Shown: positions 12,024 through 23,420 of the stretch, piece by piece
How the letters are laid out: every line of letters begins with the position of its first letter
How positions within the stretch are numbered: position 1 is the stretch's first letter
Assembly (NCBI GenBank): GCA_038277395.1
Contig: CM076196.1
Coordinates: 95,796,385 to 95,860,384, forward strand
Length of the DNA stretch: 64,000 nucleotides
Direction of reading: 5' to 3'
DNA from: Dryocosmus kuriphilus
Taxonomy: Eukaryota > Arthropoda > Insecta > Hymenoptera > Cynipidae
Translations under genes and position numbers: made by a program
The notes under the pieces: generated by a model
Seen by the model: the letters and a program-made list of their open reading frames with translations, nothing else
What the model was told of the DNA's origin: nothing
Databases searched by the model: none

Positions 12024-12066
<43 letters not shown>
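12024..12066. repeat. (TTA)n: 3' tail of the APE-type LINE and target of element B
   Basis: About 14 TTA triplets sit between the 5' end of element B and the 3' end of the LINE at 12067. The other copy of that LINE (36960) carries the same tail, so the microsatellite belongs to the LINE. Confidence 0.75.
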
Positions 12067-12548
12067 CCTTTTGGGATAAGCGTAAACTCCTCGGTTCTAT
12101 CCTCGTTATATTACCAGGAATTAAGGAATTTATATGGTTAGGGTAGGAAAAGGATGCGTATTGGAAGGTTATAAATTTTAGAACAGGGATTTCCATGGAC
12201 AGTTTCCAGTGCATCCCCTGGACTCGCGTTTCTTTCCCTTCTTCGAACGCTTCACCGAGCTTGCTTCTACCTCCTTAAACTCCATCCTGCCGAAGGCGGT
12301 AAGAGTGGGGTTTGACAAGTTGACATATATTTGCTCTTTGCTTGCGCCATGGACATCCCCGTTTTAGATCAATCTAGAACTCGCTTGATGTTCATTCAAA
12401 TAACACGCTAGTCTCCCAACATCGTTCCGATCCAGGTCCTTGATCGATCTCTCTGTCGAACACCCCTGGTCGACAGCTTCACTCAATCATATGAGGATCA
12501 CTACGCTTTACCCAAACTATGTTCACTAAGCAAAACTTTCCACCAGAG
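12067..12548 (-). mobile_element. APE-type LINE, 3' terminal fragment (part 1)
   Basis: This stretch aligns with 36960-37272, the 3' end of the LINE described at 36960-38025. Shared landmarks are the GGATAAGCGTAAACTC start, GCGTATTG.AAGGT, TTTTAGATCAATC and the CACTAAG.AAA..CTTCCA block. The fragment stops at 12548 where foldback element 1 begins; its continuation is at 16471-16690. It is non-coding 3' UTR. Confidence 0.65.
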
Positions 12549-13720
12549 TTCTGTCAGCTTTACGCAAACTTGGCAGAACCACTAACAGAATCACTGTAGT
12601 TGTTTAGTTGTCTCTGTTACCAAAATTTAGGGCTCTAACTTTAACACGAAGAATTTCAATTTTTTCCTTTATTTTTAAAAATAAAGGCTGGTTCTGTGAG
12701 CATTACGTAAACTTGGCAGAACCACTACTAGAATCACTATAGTTTATAAATTGTCTCTGTTACCAAAATTTAGGTCTCATTTAGGGCTCTAATTTTAACA
12801 CAAAGCATTTCAATTTTTTCTTTTATTTTCAAAAATAAAGGCTGGTTCTGTCAGCTTTACGTGAATTTGGCAGAACCAGTCCCAGAATCACTGTAGTTTC
12901 TAAGTTGTCTTTATTGCCGAAATTTAGGGCTCATTTAGGGCCCTAACTTTAACACGAAAAATTAAAATTCTTTCCTTTATTCTTAAAAATAAGGGCTGGT
13001 TCTGTCAGCTGTACGTAAACTTGTCAGAACCACTAATAACATAATCACTGTAGTTGCTAAGTTGTCTCTGTTACCAAAATTTAGGGCTCATTAAGGGCTC
13101 TAACATTAACACGAAAAATTTAAATTTTTTCCTTTATTTTTAAAAATAAGGGCTTATTCTGTCTGCTTTACGAAATATTGGCAGAACCAAAAACAGAAAC
13201 ACTGTAGTTTCTAAGTTGTTTCTGTTACCAAACTTTAGGGCTCATTTAGTACTATAACTTTGACATGAAAAATTTCAATTTTTCCCTTTATTTTTAAAAA
13301 TAAGGACTGGTTCTGTCAGCTTTACGTAAAGTTGGCAGAACCTTTAACAGAAAGACTGCAGTTGCTAAGATGTCTGTTACCAAAATTTAGGGCTCATTCA
13401 GGGCTTTAACTTTAGCACGAAAAATGTCAATTTTTGCCTTTGTTTTTAAAAATAAGGGTTGGTTCTGTCAGGTTTACGTAAACTTGACAGAATCATTACT
13501 AACAGAAACGCAGTAGTCGCTAAGTTTTCTCTATTACCAAAATTTAGGACGCATTAAGGGCTCTAACTTTAATACGAAAAATTTTAATTTTTTCTTTATT
13601 TTTAAAAATAAGGGCTTATTCTGTCAGCTTTACGAAATATTGGCAGAACCAAAAACAGAAGCACTGTAGTTACTAAGTTGTCTCTGTTACCAAATTTAGG
13701 GCTCAATTAAGGCGCTGGAA
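12549..13720 (+). repeat. Foldback 1, left tandem array (about eight units of ~150 bp)
   Basis: Each unit starts with GGTTCTGTCAGCTTTACGTA, itself flanked by the small inverted pair GGTTCTG..CAGAACC, followed by GTAGTT.CTAAGTTGTCTCTG, TTACCAAAATTTAGGGCTC and a T/A-rich end. Starts lie at about 12549, 12696, 12847, 12995, 13157, 13310, 13462 and 13617. Confidence 0.8.
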
Positions 13721-15779
13721 AAATTAAAATGTACATCTCTTTAATTTTAGAATGAATTTTATTGAATAGAAGATTCCTGACATTTCGGTGTCTGTCAGTG
13801 TCGTCATATTCACGTCTCTGAAGCTGGCACTCCATTTTGCAAAATTGAGTTGGAACCTATGCCATAATTGTGGACCTATGCAGGGCTATTTAGGGCCGCA
13901 AGTCCCAAATTTTGAGCTTCTCAATTTTTTTTAAATAGCTGGCGGTCCTGCTTCATATGAAGCTATCACCGCCACCCTCACAAATTCAAGCCATTTTACA
14001 AAATTGAGTTGGGATCTATGCCATAATTGAGGACCTATTTAGGGCTAATTAGAGCCGCAAGTCACAAATTTTGTGCTTCGCAATCTTTTTTAAATCAACC
14101 CCCTTAAAAAATTCGATTTTTCACCTATTTAATTCCGCCACATTTTTGGGCTTTTTTTGGGCTCCTCAAAAATACCAACTCTGACTTTTAAGCACCAACC
14201 CTGAATGCAAAAAATCACCCCACCCCTAAGATGATGATAAGACTTTGACAAAAAATAATTTTTTTCAGAATTTTTCGTTGGCAATAGATTCCCTTATTTT
14301 TGGGCTCCTCGAAAATACCAGTTATGATTTTTGGGCTCCAATCCCTAACTTTCTGCATGGATTTCGAGATATTTTATTTCCAAAATGCTCAGCATAAAAT
14401 TTTTAAGGAGCGCAAGAGAACCGATTTTCTAATTTGTTTTTATGATCAACAAGATAAGATGTAAACACATGTATCTGAAAAACTGTCGAATTCAGTAGTA
14501 TGAATCTTCATCTTTGAACAAGCTACTTAATTAAAGACGTTGTAGATTAGAAATAATGAGGATAGATATAAGTAACAAACAAATTTTATTTGGAAATTTT
14601 ATTAAACGTTATAAAAAATGTGTTGGAAAAAAATGATCCAGTGTACCAATGTGTTGCAGAAAAAAATTATTTTGTATTATAATTTTTATGATTTATTGTT
14701 AGAATGGTATTGCGATACGAGAACTAGAGAGAGAAGAAAATGCTTAAATCTAAACAATTAACAAAGTTATAAATAATTTTGTCATACATAACGCACTTGG
14801 GCTAGTAGAGAATAGACATAGTATTTATTTATTCTAAATAACAAATTGGGTGGGGAAAAAGGCCACTACATCGACTCTATGTAAGTTTTGCGTAGAACGG
14901 AATTGCGTAATGAGTTTTTCCGCAACTCCCAGATTTAAATAAAAATAAATTGTTGAAACTTTTTGTGTTTAAACATTTGGAAAGTCGTATCCTTTTCAGG
15001 TACAAACGTCCATCGATCAAACTTTCCATTCCAATTATTAAAATTTAAAATATGCATTCTTTGGGATTTTATTTTTGCTTTCCTACAAATTATATGACTG
15101 AATGTTGCCAACATTTTTGTTGAAACTTCCAACTTCTTTTACCATGCAAAAAAAGAATTGGACAACCATACTGATGAGTAATTGCGATTCTATAAACATT
15201 TACCTAAAAAATAAGTCTATGAACGTTGAAAAATATACATTATTTAAGATATTATTTAAAATTCTAAAATTATAACTAAGTAATGAATGACATATCATTA
15301 TAAATTCAGATTTTTATGAATGTATTTTTACTTTTTTTTAAATTGCCTGATATGTCTGGATATAATATGGATTGTCTGTCAGATCTGTGTTATTGAGGCG
15401 GGGTGGTTTTTTGCGTTAACGGTTGGAGCCCAAAAATCAGAGCTGATATTTTCGAGTAGCCCAAGAACAGGAGACTCTATTTACATTGAAAAATTCTGAA
15501 AAATATCATTTTTTGGCAAAGTCTTACCTTCGTGGTAGGGGTGGGGTGGTTTTTTTGAATTAAGGGGTGGAGCTCAAAAATCAGAGCTCGTATTTTTGAG
15601 GAGACAAAAAAAGCCTAAAAATATGGCGGAATTAAGTTGGTTAAAAATCGAATATTTTTTAAGGGGGTTGATTTTTAGAAAAATTGCGAAGCCCAAAATT
15701 TGAGACTTGCAGCCCTAAATATGTTTTTAATATATGTTTTTAAATGTTTAAAATGTTTTTAATGTTTAAAAAATTTAAT

Positions 15780-16470
15780 GTTTTTAATTAGCCCTAAATG
15801 GGTCCTAAATTTTGATAACAGAGACAACTTAGCAACTACAGTGATTCTGGTAGTCGAAGTTTACGTGAAGCTGACAGAACCAACCTTTATTTTTAGAAGT
15901 AAAACAAAAAACTGAAATTTTTCGTGTTATATTTATAGTACTAAATGAGCCCTAAAGTTTGGTAACAGAGACAACTTAGCAACTGCAGTGTTTCTGTTAG
16001 TGGTTCTGTCCAGTTTACGTAAAGCTGACAAAACCATCTCTTATTTTGAAAAATTAAGGGAAGAATTGAAATTTTCGCGTTAAAGTTATAGCCTTAACTG
16101 AGCCCTAAGTGTTGGTAACAGAGACAACTTAGCAACTACAGTGATTCTACTAGTAGTTTTGCCAAGTCTACGTAAATCTGTCAGAACCAGCTCTTGTTTT
16201 TAAAAATAAAGGGAAAAATTGAAATCTTTCGTGTTAAAGTTAGAGCTCTAAATGAGCCCTAAATTTTGGTAACGGAAACAACTTAGCAACTACACTAATT
16301 CTGTTACTGGTTCTGCCAAGTTTTCGAAAGCTGACAGAACCAGCGTTTTTTTTATAAGAATAAGGAGCCCTAAATTCGGCATTGTGGCATTAAGTTAGCC
16401 TTAAATGAGCCCTTAATTTTGCCCTATAAGTGATTATGATTCTCAAATATGGTTCTGACAACTTTACGTA
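15780..16470 (-). repeat. Foldback 1, right tandem array (inverted, about four and a half units)
   Basis: The same ~150-bp unit in reverse orientation: GAGCCCTAAATTTTGGTAAC, AGAGACAACTTAGCAACTAC, then GTTCTG..CTGACAGAACC at about 15872, 16010, 16158, 16305 and 16451. There are fewer units than in the left arm, so the arms are asymmetric. Confidence 0.8.
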
Positions 16471-16690
16471 CCTCTTGTATTCCCATGACTCTTTATATTT
16501 TTTACCTTAAAGAGTCTCATTCCCATATTTCCACCATTCTTTCCTCGGTCTACCTCTCGGCACTTTACCATTTACTTTACCTAAGTACACTTTCTTCGTT
16601 AAACGTTCTTCATCCATTCTCTCAAACATGACCAAAACATCTCAACAAATTTCATCCAGGTCTCGCTTCCATACAACACAGTAGGTACAA
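16471..16690 (-). mobile_element. APE-type LINE fragment (part 2, beyond foldback 1)
   Basis: Matches 37400-37560 of the second LINE copy (CTCTTGTATTCC, CTCTTTATAT, GAGTCTCATTC, CCACCATTCT, GGTCTGCCTCTCGG). On the minus strand this is the C-terminal end of the LINE ORF. About 115 bp present at 37275-37395 are missing between parts 1 and 2, so the foldback insertion or a later event removed host LINE sequence. Confidence 0.6.
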
Positions 16691-16699
16691 GTACATAAT

Positions 16700-17038
16700 C
16701 AGGGTGGCAAGCGACCGGGAAAACCGGAAAAATACAAGGAATTTGAGAAATCTAGAAAATTCAGGGAAATGACAGGGGATTTCGGTAGAAGTCAGGGAAT
16801 TTCACCACGAATTTTATTGAAAACATGGTGGAAGCAGACAAAGTGTTGAAACACGCAAACCTTTTGTCAGCCAATAGAATGTCAAGGTATAAAATCATTA
16901 GTTATCTCAGCTAATGACAGGGCTTCTAAAGACTATCAAAAAGAAGTTGATTCGCTAAATGATCAGATTCAAGAGTTGCGCAAAACGTCAAAGTTACTTT
17001 TGGCACTCATTTCATTAGGTTTTTTTTTTTTTTTTTTT
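16700..17038 (+). pseudogene. Repeat start plus a decayed coiled-coil-like coding remnant
   Basis: Begins with AGGGTGGCAAGCGACCGGGA, a repeat style common in arthropod genomes (recalled, not checked). From 16830 to about 17010 it reads like coding sequence: KVLKHANLLSANRMSRYK in one frame, then after stops and a frame change, DYQKEVDSLNDQIQELRK, rich in heptad-like charged residues. The stretch ends in a 19-T run (17020-17038). I do not recognise the protein; it could be a transposon structural protein. Confidence 0.35.
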
Positions 17039-17159
17039 CGCTTCTTAGTATTATTCTGTGATCGTAATAATATATTATATGCCAAGGAATACATTAATGT
17101 TTGAGGAGAATAAATATTCAGTGCTCTCTTATTGCAAACTCTTTATAGACTGACTCAGA

Positions 17160-18445
17160 TAAAAAAAGGTCACTTTTTTGCTGAAATGCAAGAGTGATAT
17201 GTTCATGAGCTGTCTCCACATTGAAGATCGTACCTTTGATCATGTATCACAAATGTCTAATGGCTTTATAGATGGCTAGTAATTCTCGGTCGCAGTGACT
17301 GTACTTGCGTTCCGCGATGCTTAACTTTTCAGAAAAGAAACTTAGAGGTTCCCGTGCATCGTTTACTCGTTGTTGTAGAGCTGCGCCGACGGCGAAATCA
17401 GGATCGTCTGACAAAATGGCAAGAGGAGATCCTGGTGCTGGAAAAGTTCGTTCTGCAACTACTACAATGCTCTTTCAGGATTCTTCAAAGGTATTGACAG
17501 CTTCCTCGGTCAAGGTGACGGGGGTATTACCTTTTAGGTTACCGTGTGTCATGACGTTCAATGGATCTTGTAAAGATGCGGCATCAGGTATGCAAATTCG
17601 GTAAAACTTTGTGTTACGGGTAGTTAAGAATGACTTCTACCTTCTCCGAATAGTTCAAACGGTGTTGTCAGGGCTGTTTTATGAACGACTTCCTCGGTAA
17701 CTGAAATTTTATTGTAGTTTCTTACGAGATCAATTTATTGCGAAGATCTTCTTTCAGTTGAGAGATTTGTCGAAACCTCCGATATAAGGTACTGGGTACC
17801 TGTATGGTATGTTCGTAGCGTTGAGTCTTCGATAATATCCACGCAAGCTACTGTTTGAAGAAGGAGGAATCCGCATCTCTTGCATGGTTTGGAATTACTG
17901 TTTGGCTAAATTTAATTTATCTGGAGCCAGTTGTCGAAGTCCCTCAGAAATGGGTGGTTCAGGTGTCGTGCTGATATAATGTTTTGTCGAGTGTTCGCGT
18001 TCGACGACGGAGCCGCTCGGTTGGTTTATTTCCAGATATTGCTGCAGAATTTGGTGATAAGGAGAAGATACCGAAACGAGACGAGTGTGTAGCAAACTCG
18101 CATCACAATCAAAGACTTTTCCCTGCACTGAGAATGTTGTGAGGATATCTAGAAGTTTTTAATTCTGTATGTCGACCAATAAGGAATAGTGGTGTAAGAA
18201 ATCGACTCCGATTATCGATTTTCTATTGACAGTAACCACGTAAACTCCATGTGTAACCATGTGTTTTGAAGTTATACGTCTCGATATTAAATCGTTGGTC
18301 GCGTAAAGTTCGTATTCTGTTTTGGGACGTCGTCCGTGTGTAAGTGTGTGTGGAAATACGCAAAGGTCTTCCCCCGTGTCGATCCGGAACGAAGAGTTGG
18401 TGAGACAAAGGGCAAGGTTCCCTGGCCTCCATCAGCGCCACATAG
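17160..18445 (-). pseudogene. Gypsy element 1: protease, RT start and RNase H remnants
   Basis: A Ty3/gypsy pol reads right to left. At 18360-18440 lies an aspartic protease with the active-site signature IDTGEDLCVFP, then a loop like EYELYATND. At 18230-18130 comes a frame with IIGVDFLHHYSLLVDI. At 17895-18110 is the RT N-terminus (HYISTTPEPP; LRQLAPDKLNLAKQ). At 17520-17600 is the RT/RNase H linker, and at 17160-17410 an RNase H with SDDPDFAVGAAL and CDRELLAIYKAIRH. Most of the RT palm is missing, and stops and frame changes are frequent. Function would be replication of a retrotransposon; this copy is dead. No LTRs were found. Confidence 0.75.
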
Positions 18446-18454
18446 GGGGATGGA

Positions 18455-18870
18455 ATCCAAAAAATCTGGCCAAAGTATGAAGGTGTTCTTTGATTTTTGC
18501 AAAACTTGGTATACTAAGGTTCTCGAGGTCACTGACTATATGGCGGATGAGTATGTTACTAAAACTTGGTGCAAAAGAGTTTTTGAAGTCGCTGTTGATT
18601 ACAAATCTGAAGTCAAAATGTCAAAAAACAAAATGGTCGATTCAACATGATGGATGGGAATGCTAAAAAATTATTGTATTTTTATAAAACTTAGTATAAA
18701 AGGGTTTTTGAAGTCGCTGATTACAAATCTGAAGACAAAAATTTCAAAAAACAAAATGGCGGATCCAAGAAGGCGGACGAGTGTGCTAAAAAATAATTGG
18801 ATTTTTATAAAACTTAGTATAAGGAAGTTTTTAAGGTCGGTAATTACGAACTCAAAGTCAGTATTTTAAT
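18455..18870. repeat. Tandem repeat with AAAATGGCGGAT motifs
   Basis: Three to four imperfect units of about 110-130 bp contain AAAACTT.GTAT.A..G.TTTTTGA, GTCGCTG.TTACAAATCTGAAG and AAAACAAAATGG(C/T)(G/C)GAT. The array truncates the gypsy 1 remnant. It is non-coding despite open frames on the plus strand. Confidence 0.6.
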
Positions 18871-19900
18871 TTCAAATGCAAATTGAATGTGGAAACTGCG
18901 TATGCTGAAATTGGACGTATAAAAAAAATCTGCGACATGAAAGTTCAGAACTAAAAGCACTAATATTTAGTATTAAAATGCCTTTTATTAAATTATAAGT
19001 TTCTTATAATTATTAATCGTCAGTATTGAAATAATTTCAGTCACTATACACAAATCAGACTTATCAAAATAATTTTAATTATTCGAACAATCTAAATCAT
19101 CAGAAGGATCTGAATCATTAGAAGAATCTGAAACTTGCACGCATTTTTCACGTCATCTTTTTATTTTTTTTTAAATGTTTAATTTGTTTTCCGTCCTCGA
19201 GATCACTTCGGTATCAACACTTTTGAGGTGATCAAAGGTGCAACGAAATAAATCAAAAAGATTGAACACAACAAATACAGTAATTTTATTGAGAAATTAA
19301 GAGAGAAAGTTTATTGAACATCTAAGTGCTTTCTACAGTATGGGAGACGGAAACGAACTAAGGTTTTATGATTTGGAATATAACTTAGCTCATGTTCAAA
19401 TAATTATTAAATGTAGCTAGATAGCTCGTAGCCACACAGGCCGTTAGAAAAGTCTAAAATTTAAGCTTAAAATTAGTCTGACGGCATGGTTGAGCCAGGC
19501 CAATAGATTAATTTGCAGTCAGTAATCTAATGGCTAAGAGCATATCGGGCATTTAGAATAATACATTTTTGAATAGGAAACTTTATTTTGTTTTGTAATT
19601 CTTCTAGCGGTTAAAACTAAAACTCATTAAAATCGAATAAGTTAAAAAAATATAAGCTAAAAAGCGATTTGAAAAAGTTTGACAATAAATGAAATTAGTT
19701 AAATAAACCATTTTTAAGATGTTCCAAAATCTTTTTATAGGCAACGGATTTTCTTCTCTAAAGAAAATATTAACGTTTGTAACATTTTTGAAAGCATTTT
19801 GTTCCAAGACCAGTCCTTTTGTCTTTGTGTAGGAGCTTTATTTTTCATTTACAAAATCGGCTACAGCAGTGCGGCATCATTTAGAAATTATTCATTTAAG
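18871..19900. other. AT-rich stretch without a gene
   Basis: No coding frame, LTR or terminal repeat was recognised. A GGCCGTTAGA motif near 19439 belongs to the repeat described at 20220-20515. Confidence 0.4.
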
Positions 19901-19908
19901 GTATAAAA

Positions 19909-20055
19909 ATGTCGACAGAAAGTGTTGTTATAAACTGCAATGAATTTGAAGAAAAATTAAAGGAACTTTTGAAAAAGAAGAAAGAAAGCAACCGAGCAGG
20001 GTAGACAAAAAAGAGAATGCAAAGTGTAACAGTTGCTTTATTAAGAGGCGAAAAT
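19909..20055 (+). other. Short charged ORF remnant after a TATAAAA
   Basis: A 32-codon frame starts MSTESVVINCNEFEEKLKEL and continues with KKKKESNRAG to a stop at 20002-20004. In a neighbouring frame the sequence goes on as GRQKRECKV and then NSCFIKRRKCKK, with Cys and Lys/Arg spacing that resembles a small zinc-binding motif. TATAAAA precedes the ATG by a few bases. This may be the broken N-terminus of a transposon or host protein; no family is recognised. Confidence 0.25.
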
Positions 20056-20219
20056 GCAAAAAATAATGGGGAGAAATAATAGAATTCGTATCATCATTTA
20101 TGGAAAAACTATGAACTCTAGTGAAATGGGAGTAAAGTGAATGTAATAAAACGGAGAAATGAGAAGAATCAATATCTTATTTACATGATAATCTTAGAAG
20201 ATTATTATGAATAATTGTT

Positions 20220-20515
20220 AGATATGCTTCAGGGCCTAGGCCATTAGACCACTGATGGCAAATTATTCTATTGGCCAGACTCAACTAGGCCGTTACCACT
20301 AATTTTAAGTTTACGGTTCAAATTTTTCTAATGGACTAAAACACTCTAGGCCGCGGCCGTTAGAGAAATTATCTGAAAGTGTTAAATCGGACTAAATAAA
20401 CCAGGCTGTTAGAGAAAAGATAACACTTAAGTGGAAGAATTTTCTAATAGCTGGCCGTTAGTTAATGGCCTAAACTTTTAACTATCAGTCTAGTTTTCAT
20501 AACGGCCTACGACAT
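20220..20515. repeat. Cluster of GGCCGTTAG-type motifs
   Basis: The motif (A/C)GGC(C/T)GTTAG, or its inverse CTAATGGCC(T), recurs about eight times among AT-rich spacers (for example 20286, 20348, 20406, 20454). It looks like a decayed array of a short palindromic unit. One more lies at 19439. Confidence 0.45.
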
Positions 20516-20610
20516 ATATACCATACATTGTACAGTCAGCTCTCACTCTATGGCGGCTGGCTCAAACCGGAACTCTCACGGTATGCCTGATTCGTTAAGA
20601 CCCGCCCAAG

Positions 20611-21523
20611 CAGTGCTCTCAGATTGAGCCAGAAATTTACCCTCACCATACCTACCGTTTTGGAGCCACAAAACAGAAGTTCAGTGATTACCACTGTAAC
20701 TTCGTGCGTAAGCCGAAAATGCACGATTCGAACTTCGGTTTTCTCAGGTTTTCTGCTGCACGATCTCGGAGAATCGGACATCTCGGGACTCGGATATATT
20801 TTTCTGTTATACTTATATGGTTTGTTTACAAAATTTTCGCAGCTGATAGGAATTTTTTCTTTAAAAAAGTGTTGAAATACGCTTTGGAAATTATTTTTGA
20901 TGCCATGACTTTCAGGAAATTATGCAGACATTTAAAGGAGAGTGTAATCAGCGCAGGGAATATGTTAAATCACTTTTGGTTTGTAAAGTCAAATATATAT
21001 GAAGAGAATTTGAGGTTAGGTTAAGACATTCAAATATCCAATAGTTTTATTTTTCAATTTTATTTTATTTCGTAACAATTTTTTGAAATATTGAAAATTT
21101 ATAGCGTTAATGCAGAAAGTTTTTTGAATGTCCTTTTCATTTTATACTAGTTTATATTGATATTGATCATTATTGTGATATATGTACTCATATTTTGTAG
21201 AATTTTTTACTAAAATTTTTTATTATGCATAACTGAAGAATTAAACCTAAAATAGTGAAACGCTTTAAGGAAATTGAAACGTAGATGAAAAATATGAATT
21301 AATACGGAAAGTTAAAAACGTAACCTCAAGTTTTCTTTTCAAATTCAAAACTTTATAAAACACCTTTTAACAATTCCGCCGTACAACTATAAAGTCACAT
21401 TTTTGACGAAAATGAGATTCGCAAAAGCAAATTGCATGTATCTACACAAACGAAAATTGTAAGCAACAAATATATTTTATTAAATAACAGGTTTTTTGTG
21501 ACTAAAATTTGTAATTCTCATCT
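20611..21523 (+). repeat. Left arm of a 0.9-kb inverted repeat pair
   Basis: Matches 25655-26566 in reverse orientation over about 910 bp, with frequent mismatches and small indels. Landmarks are CAGTGCTCTCAGAT at the outer end, AAATTTACCCTC.CCATACCTA, TTCGTGCGTAAGCCGAAAAT, TTTCTGCTGCACGATCTCGG and, at the inner end, CAAACGAAAATT. An open frame of about 106 codons is shared by both arms (FLRFSAARSRRIGHLGTRI). No known domain is recognised. The arms could be terminal repeats of one large element or two separate inverted insertions. Confidence 0.65.
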
Positions 21524-22134
21524 ACCAGAAGTTTTGAACGTTCAAATGAACGAAATATTTTTTTCCAATTCTACTTTATCCAGAAATATTGTTCCACCTA
21601 TAAATAACAATACACATTACAAGTTTCTTTCCTGCGTAATTATTTTTAATGCAAATGTATCAATATCAATCAATAAATATTGTAAATATTTGATTCTGAT
21701 CGTGGATTAGGCCTAATGCGGAAACCGCGTTAAAAAAGAACGCGCCTACAACTCTACCTCTGTGGTGGTGCGGAAAAGAGAAAGACAAAAGTTATGAAAA
21801 AGATGTTCCAGAGATTTCTATAAATTTCAGAAGATTATAAGACATCTTGAAGGACATGTTAAAGATAAATTTAAAGTGACTGTAAAGAATTTCAAGGGAT
21901 TTTGAGAGATTTTAAGTGATGTCAAGTGATTATAAAGAATTTCTATGTATTTCAAAAGAATTCAAGAGAGCTCAAGGATTTTTTTCTGTAAATACCTTAA
22001 AATCATTTAAAAACGTATCAAAATCCCTTGGTGTTCATTAAAATCTGTTGAAGTATTTTGAAATCTCTTCCAATTCTTTGATTTGATAAAAAAATTTACA
22101 TAAATGTAGTGTTACCACTAACTTATCTATATTA
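21524..22134. repeat. AT-rich filler with simple AAATCTCTT-type repeats
   Basis: Between 21810 and 22080 short degenerate units such as GATTTTAAGTGAT and TTCAAGAGA recur. Similar units in the other orientation sit at 25351-25520, so these too are part of the symmetrical surroundings of gypsy element 2. No gene is seen. Confidence 0.45.
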
Positions 22135-22279
22135 AAGTAGAGACGGGAATAAGGCAATAATGAACGGAATACTCGGTTAAACATACTCCTGCTCGCGGAG
22201 GAGGACATGGACTGACTTAGGCAGGAAAAGCAGCGCCCTCAGGCCCTTACGGACATTTTATGTACTAACACCACATCCC

Positions 22280-22300
22280 CCTCTTTTAGAGTCTGAGCCC
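22280..22300 (-). promoter_or_regulatory. Polypurine tract of gypsy element 2
   Basis: On the minus strand the sequence AAAAGAGGGGGATGTGGTG follows the pol region directly. This is the usual primer site for plus-strand DNA synthesis in gypsy elements, with the 3' LTR starting TGTGGTG or close to it. Confidence 0.6.
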
Positions 22301-22705
22301 TTTATTAAAAAAGAGGTGATTTTATATAGAGGAACCTCTTAGCCTAAACGATAATATGTCAATCGCTGACGTTCCTTTCTTTGACGAGCTGGAAGTATTC
22401 TTCTTGTTTGATGCTCTAAAATCGGTTGTTGTACAATTGGTTCGGCGCGTTGTTCTACAATAGGTTCGACGGGATGCTGTACAGATTCTTTTAATGCTTG
22501 TTTTATGACTAATTTCGCTGGTACTTTTACAAATTATTTCGTTCTTTCAGATCTTTGCGGTGAGGGTTTCGGCGTTTGGATATCGGATTCATTTTTATAG
22601 TCTATATCTTTTTTGTCATAAGGAGGAGCACTAATTAGATGCCATCTGTTTCTCCTGTAATCGGAATTCTCTGAGTTAACGATATAAGATCGCGGAATCT
22701 GGAGT

Positions 22706-23420
22706 TTATCTACAAAGATACCATATCTTTTTAAATCTGTAATCCATACTCCGTCTCCCTTTTTTTAGCTCTGGTAGATCTCTAGCTTTGTGACGTTTGT
22801 TGTAATCACTCGCTTGCTTATTTTTTAAAGCTAGATTCTTACTGTATATTTCGTCTACCTTCCCTTCCCCTTTTAGATCGCTGGGTGGGGTAGGCACTTC
22901 CGTTCGCAGTTTTCGATTCATGAGCATTTCGGCTGGCGAAAAACCGTTTGCAAGCGGAGTGGATCGATAGGATAACGGAGCTTTTGCGAGTTGTTTATCA
23001 TCGTTACCGTTTTTCTTTATGAGTAGTTTCGCCGTTTTTACAGCCGCTTCAGCCTCACCATTCGATTGACTAAAGTAAGGAGAGCTTGTTATGTGTCGAT
23101 TACCGTTTTTTTTTTTTTTTTTTTTTTCGGATAAATTACTCAATTTTGCAATTTCGATGTAACGCGAAAAATAGTCAACAACTATTAGATACCACTTTCC
23201 GCCGTCTTTAAATAAATCTGAGCCTAACCGCTGCCAAGGTCGCGTGGTAAGGTTTTCTGTCTTAAAACTCTTTCGGATTTGAGCGTTCTTGGATGCAGTT
23301 TGGACATTTACGAACTAGATTCTCGATGTGCGAGCTTAAGCCTAGCCACCATACAGATTCTTTGGCTCTACGACGACATTTAACGATACGTTGATGGCCT
23401 GAGTGTATTGCAGCTAAAAC
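22706..23420 (-). pseudogene. Gypsy 2 integrase with a deleted catalytic segment
   Basis: From right to left: an HHCC zinc-binding region (AIHSGHQRIVKC; SHIENLVRKCPNC), the start of the DDE core (SDLFKDGGKWYLIVVDYFSRY), then after a Lys-encoding homopolymer the end of the core (HITSSPYFSQSNGEAEAAVK). About 35 residues that normally carry the second catalytic Asp are missing and a 22-T run (23106-23127) stands in their place. The C-terminal part continues to about 22706 (APLSYRSTPLANGFSPAEML). Inactive. Confidence 0.75.

Larger units (their letters stand above)
12549..16470. mobile_element. Foldback element 1 (3.9 kb) with arms built of 150-bp subrepeats
   Basis: Two inverted arms flank an AT-rich centre. 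The outer left part (12549-13720) and outer right part (15780-16470) are tandem arrays in opposite orientation. The inner parts (about 13840-14350 and 15400-15720) are also inverted copies of each other, with shared motifs such as GGGGTGGTTTTTT, TTTTTGGGCT and AAGTCTTA. The centre (14400-15390) has no transposase or other recognisable gene. Long inverted arms made of short tandem repeats are the hallmark of foldback elements, which are moved by enzymes encoded elsewhere. It lies inside a LINE whose uninterrupted relative is at 36960-38025. Confidence 0.7.

Noticed and set aside
12549..13720. CRISPR-like array of regularly spaced repeats
   Set aside because: Units are 150-bp full tandem repeats with no unique spacers, in a eukaryotic foldback arm.
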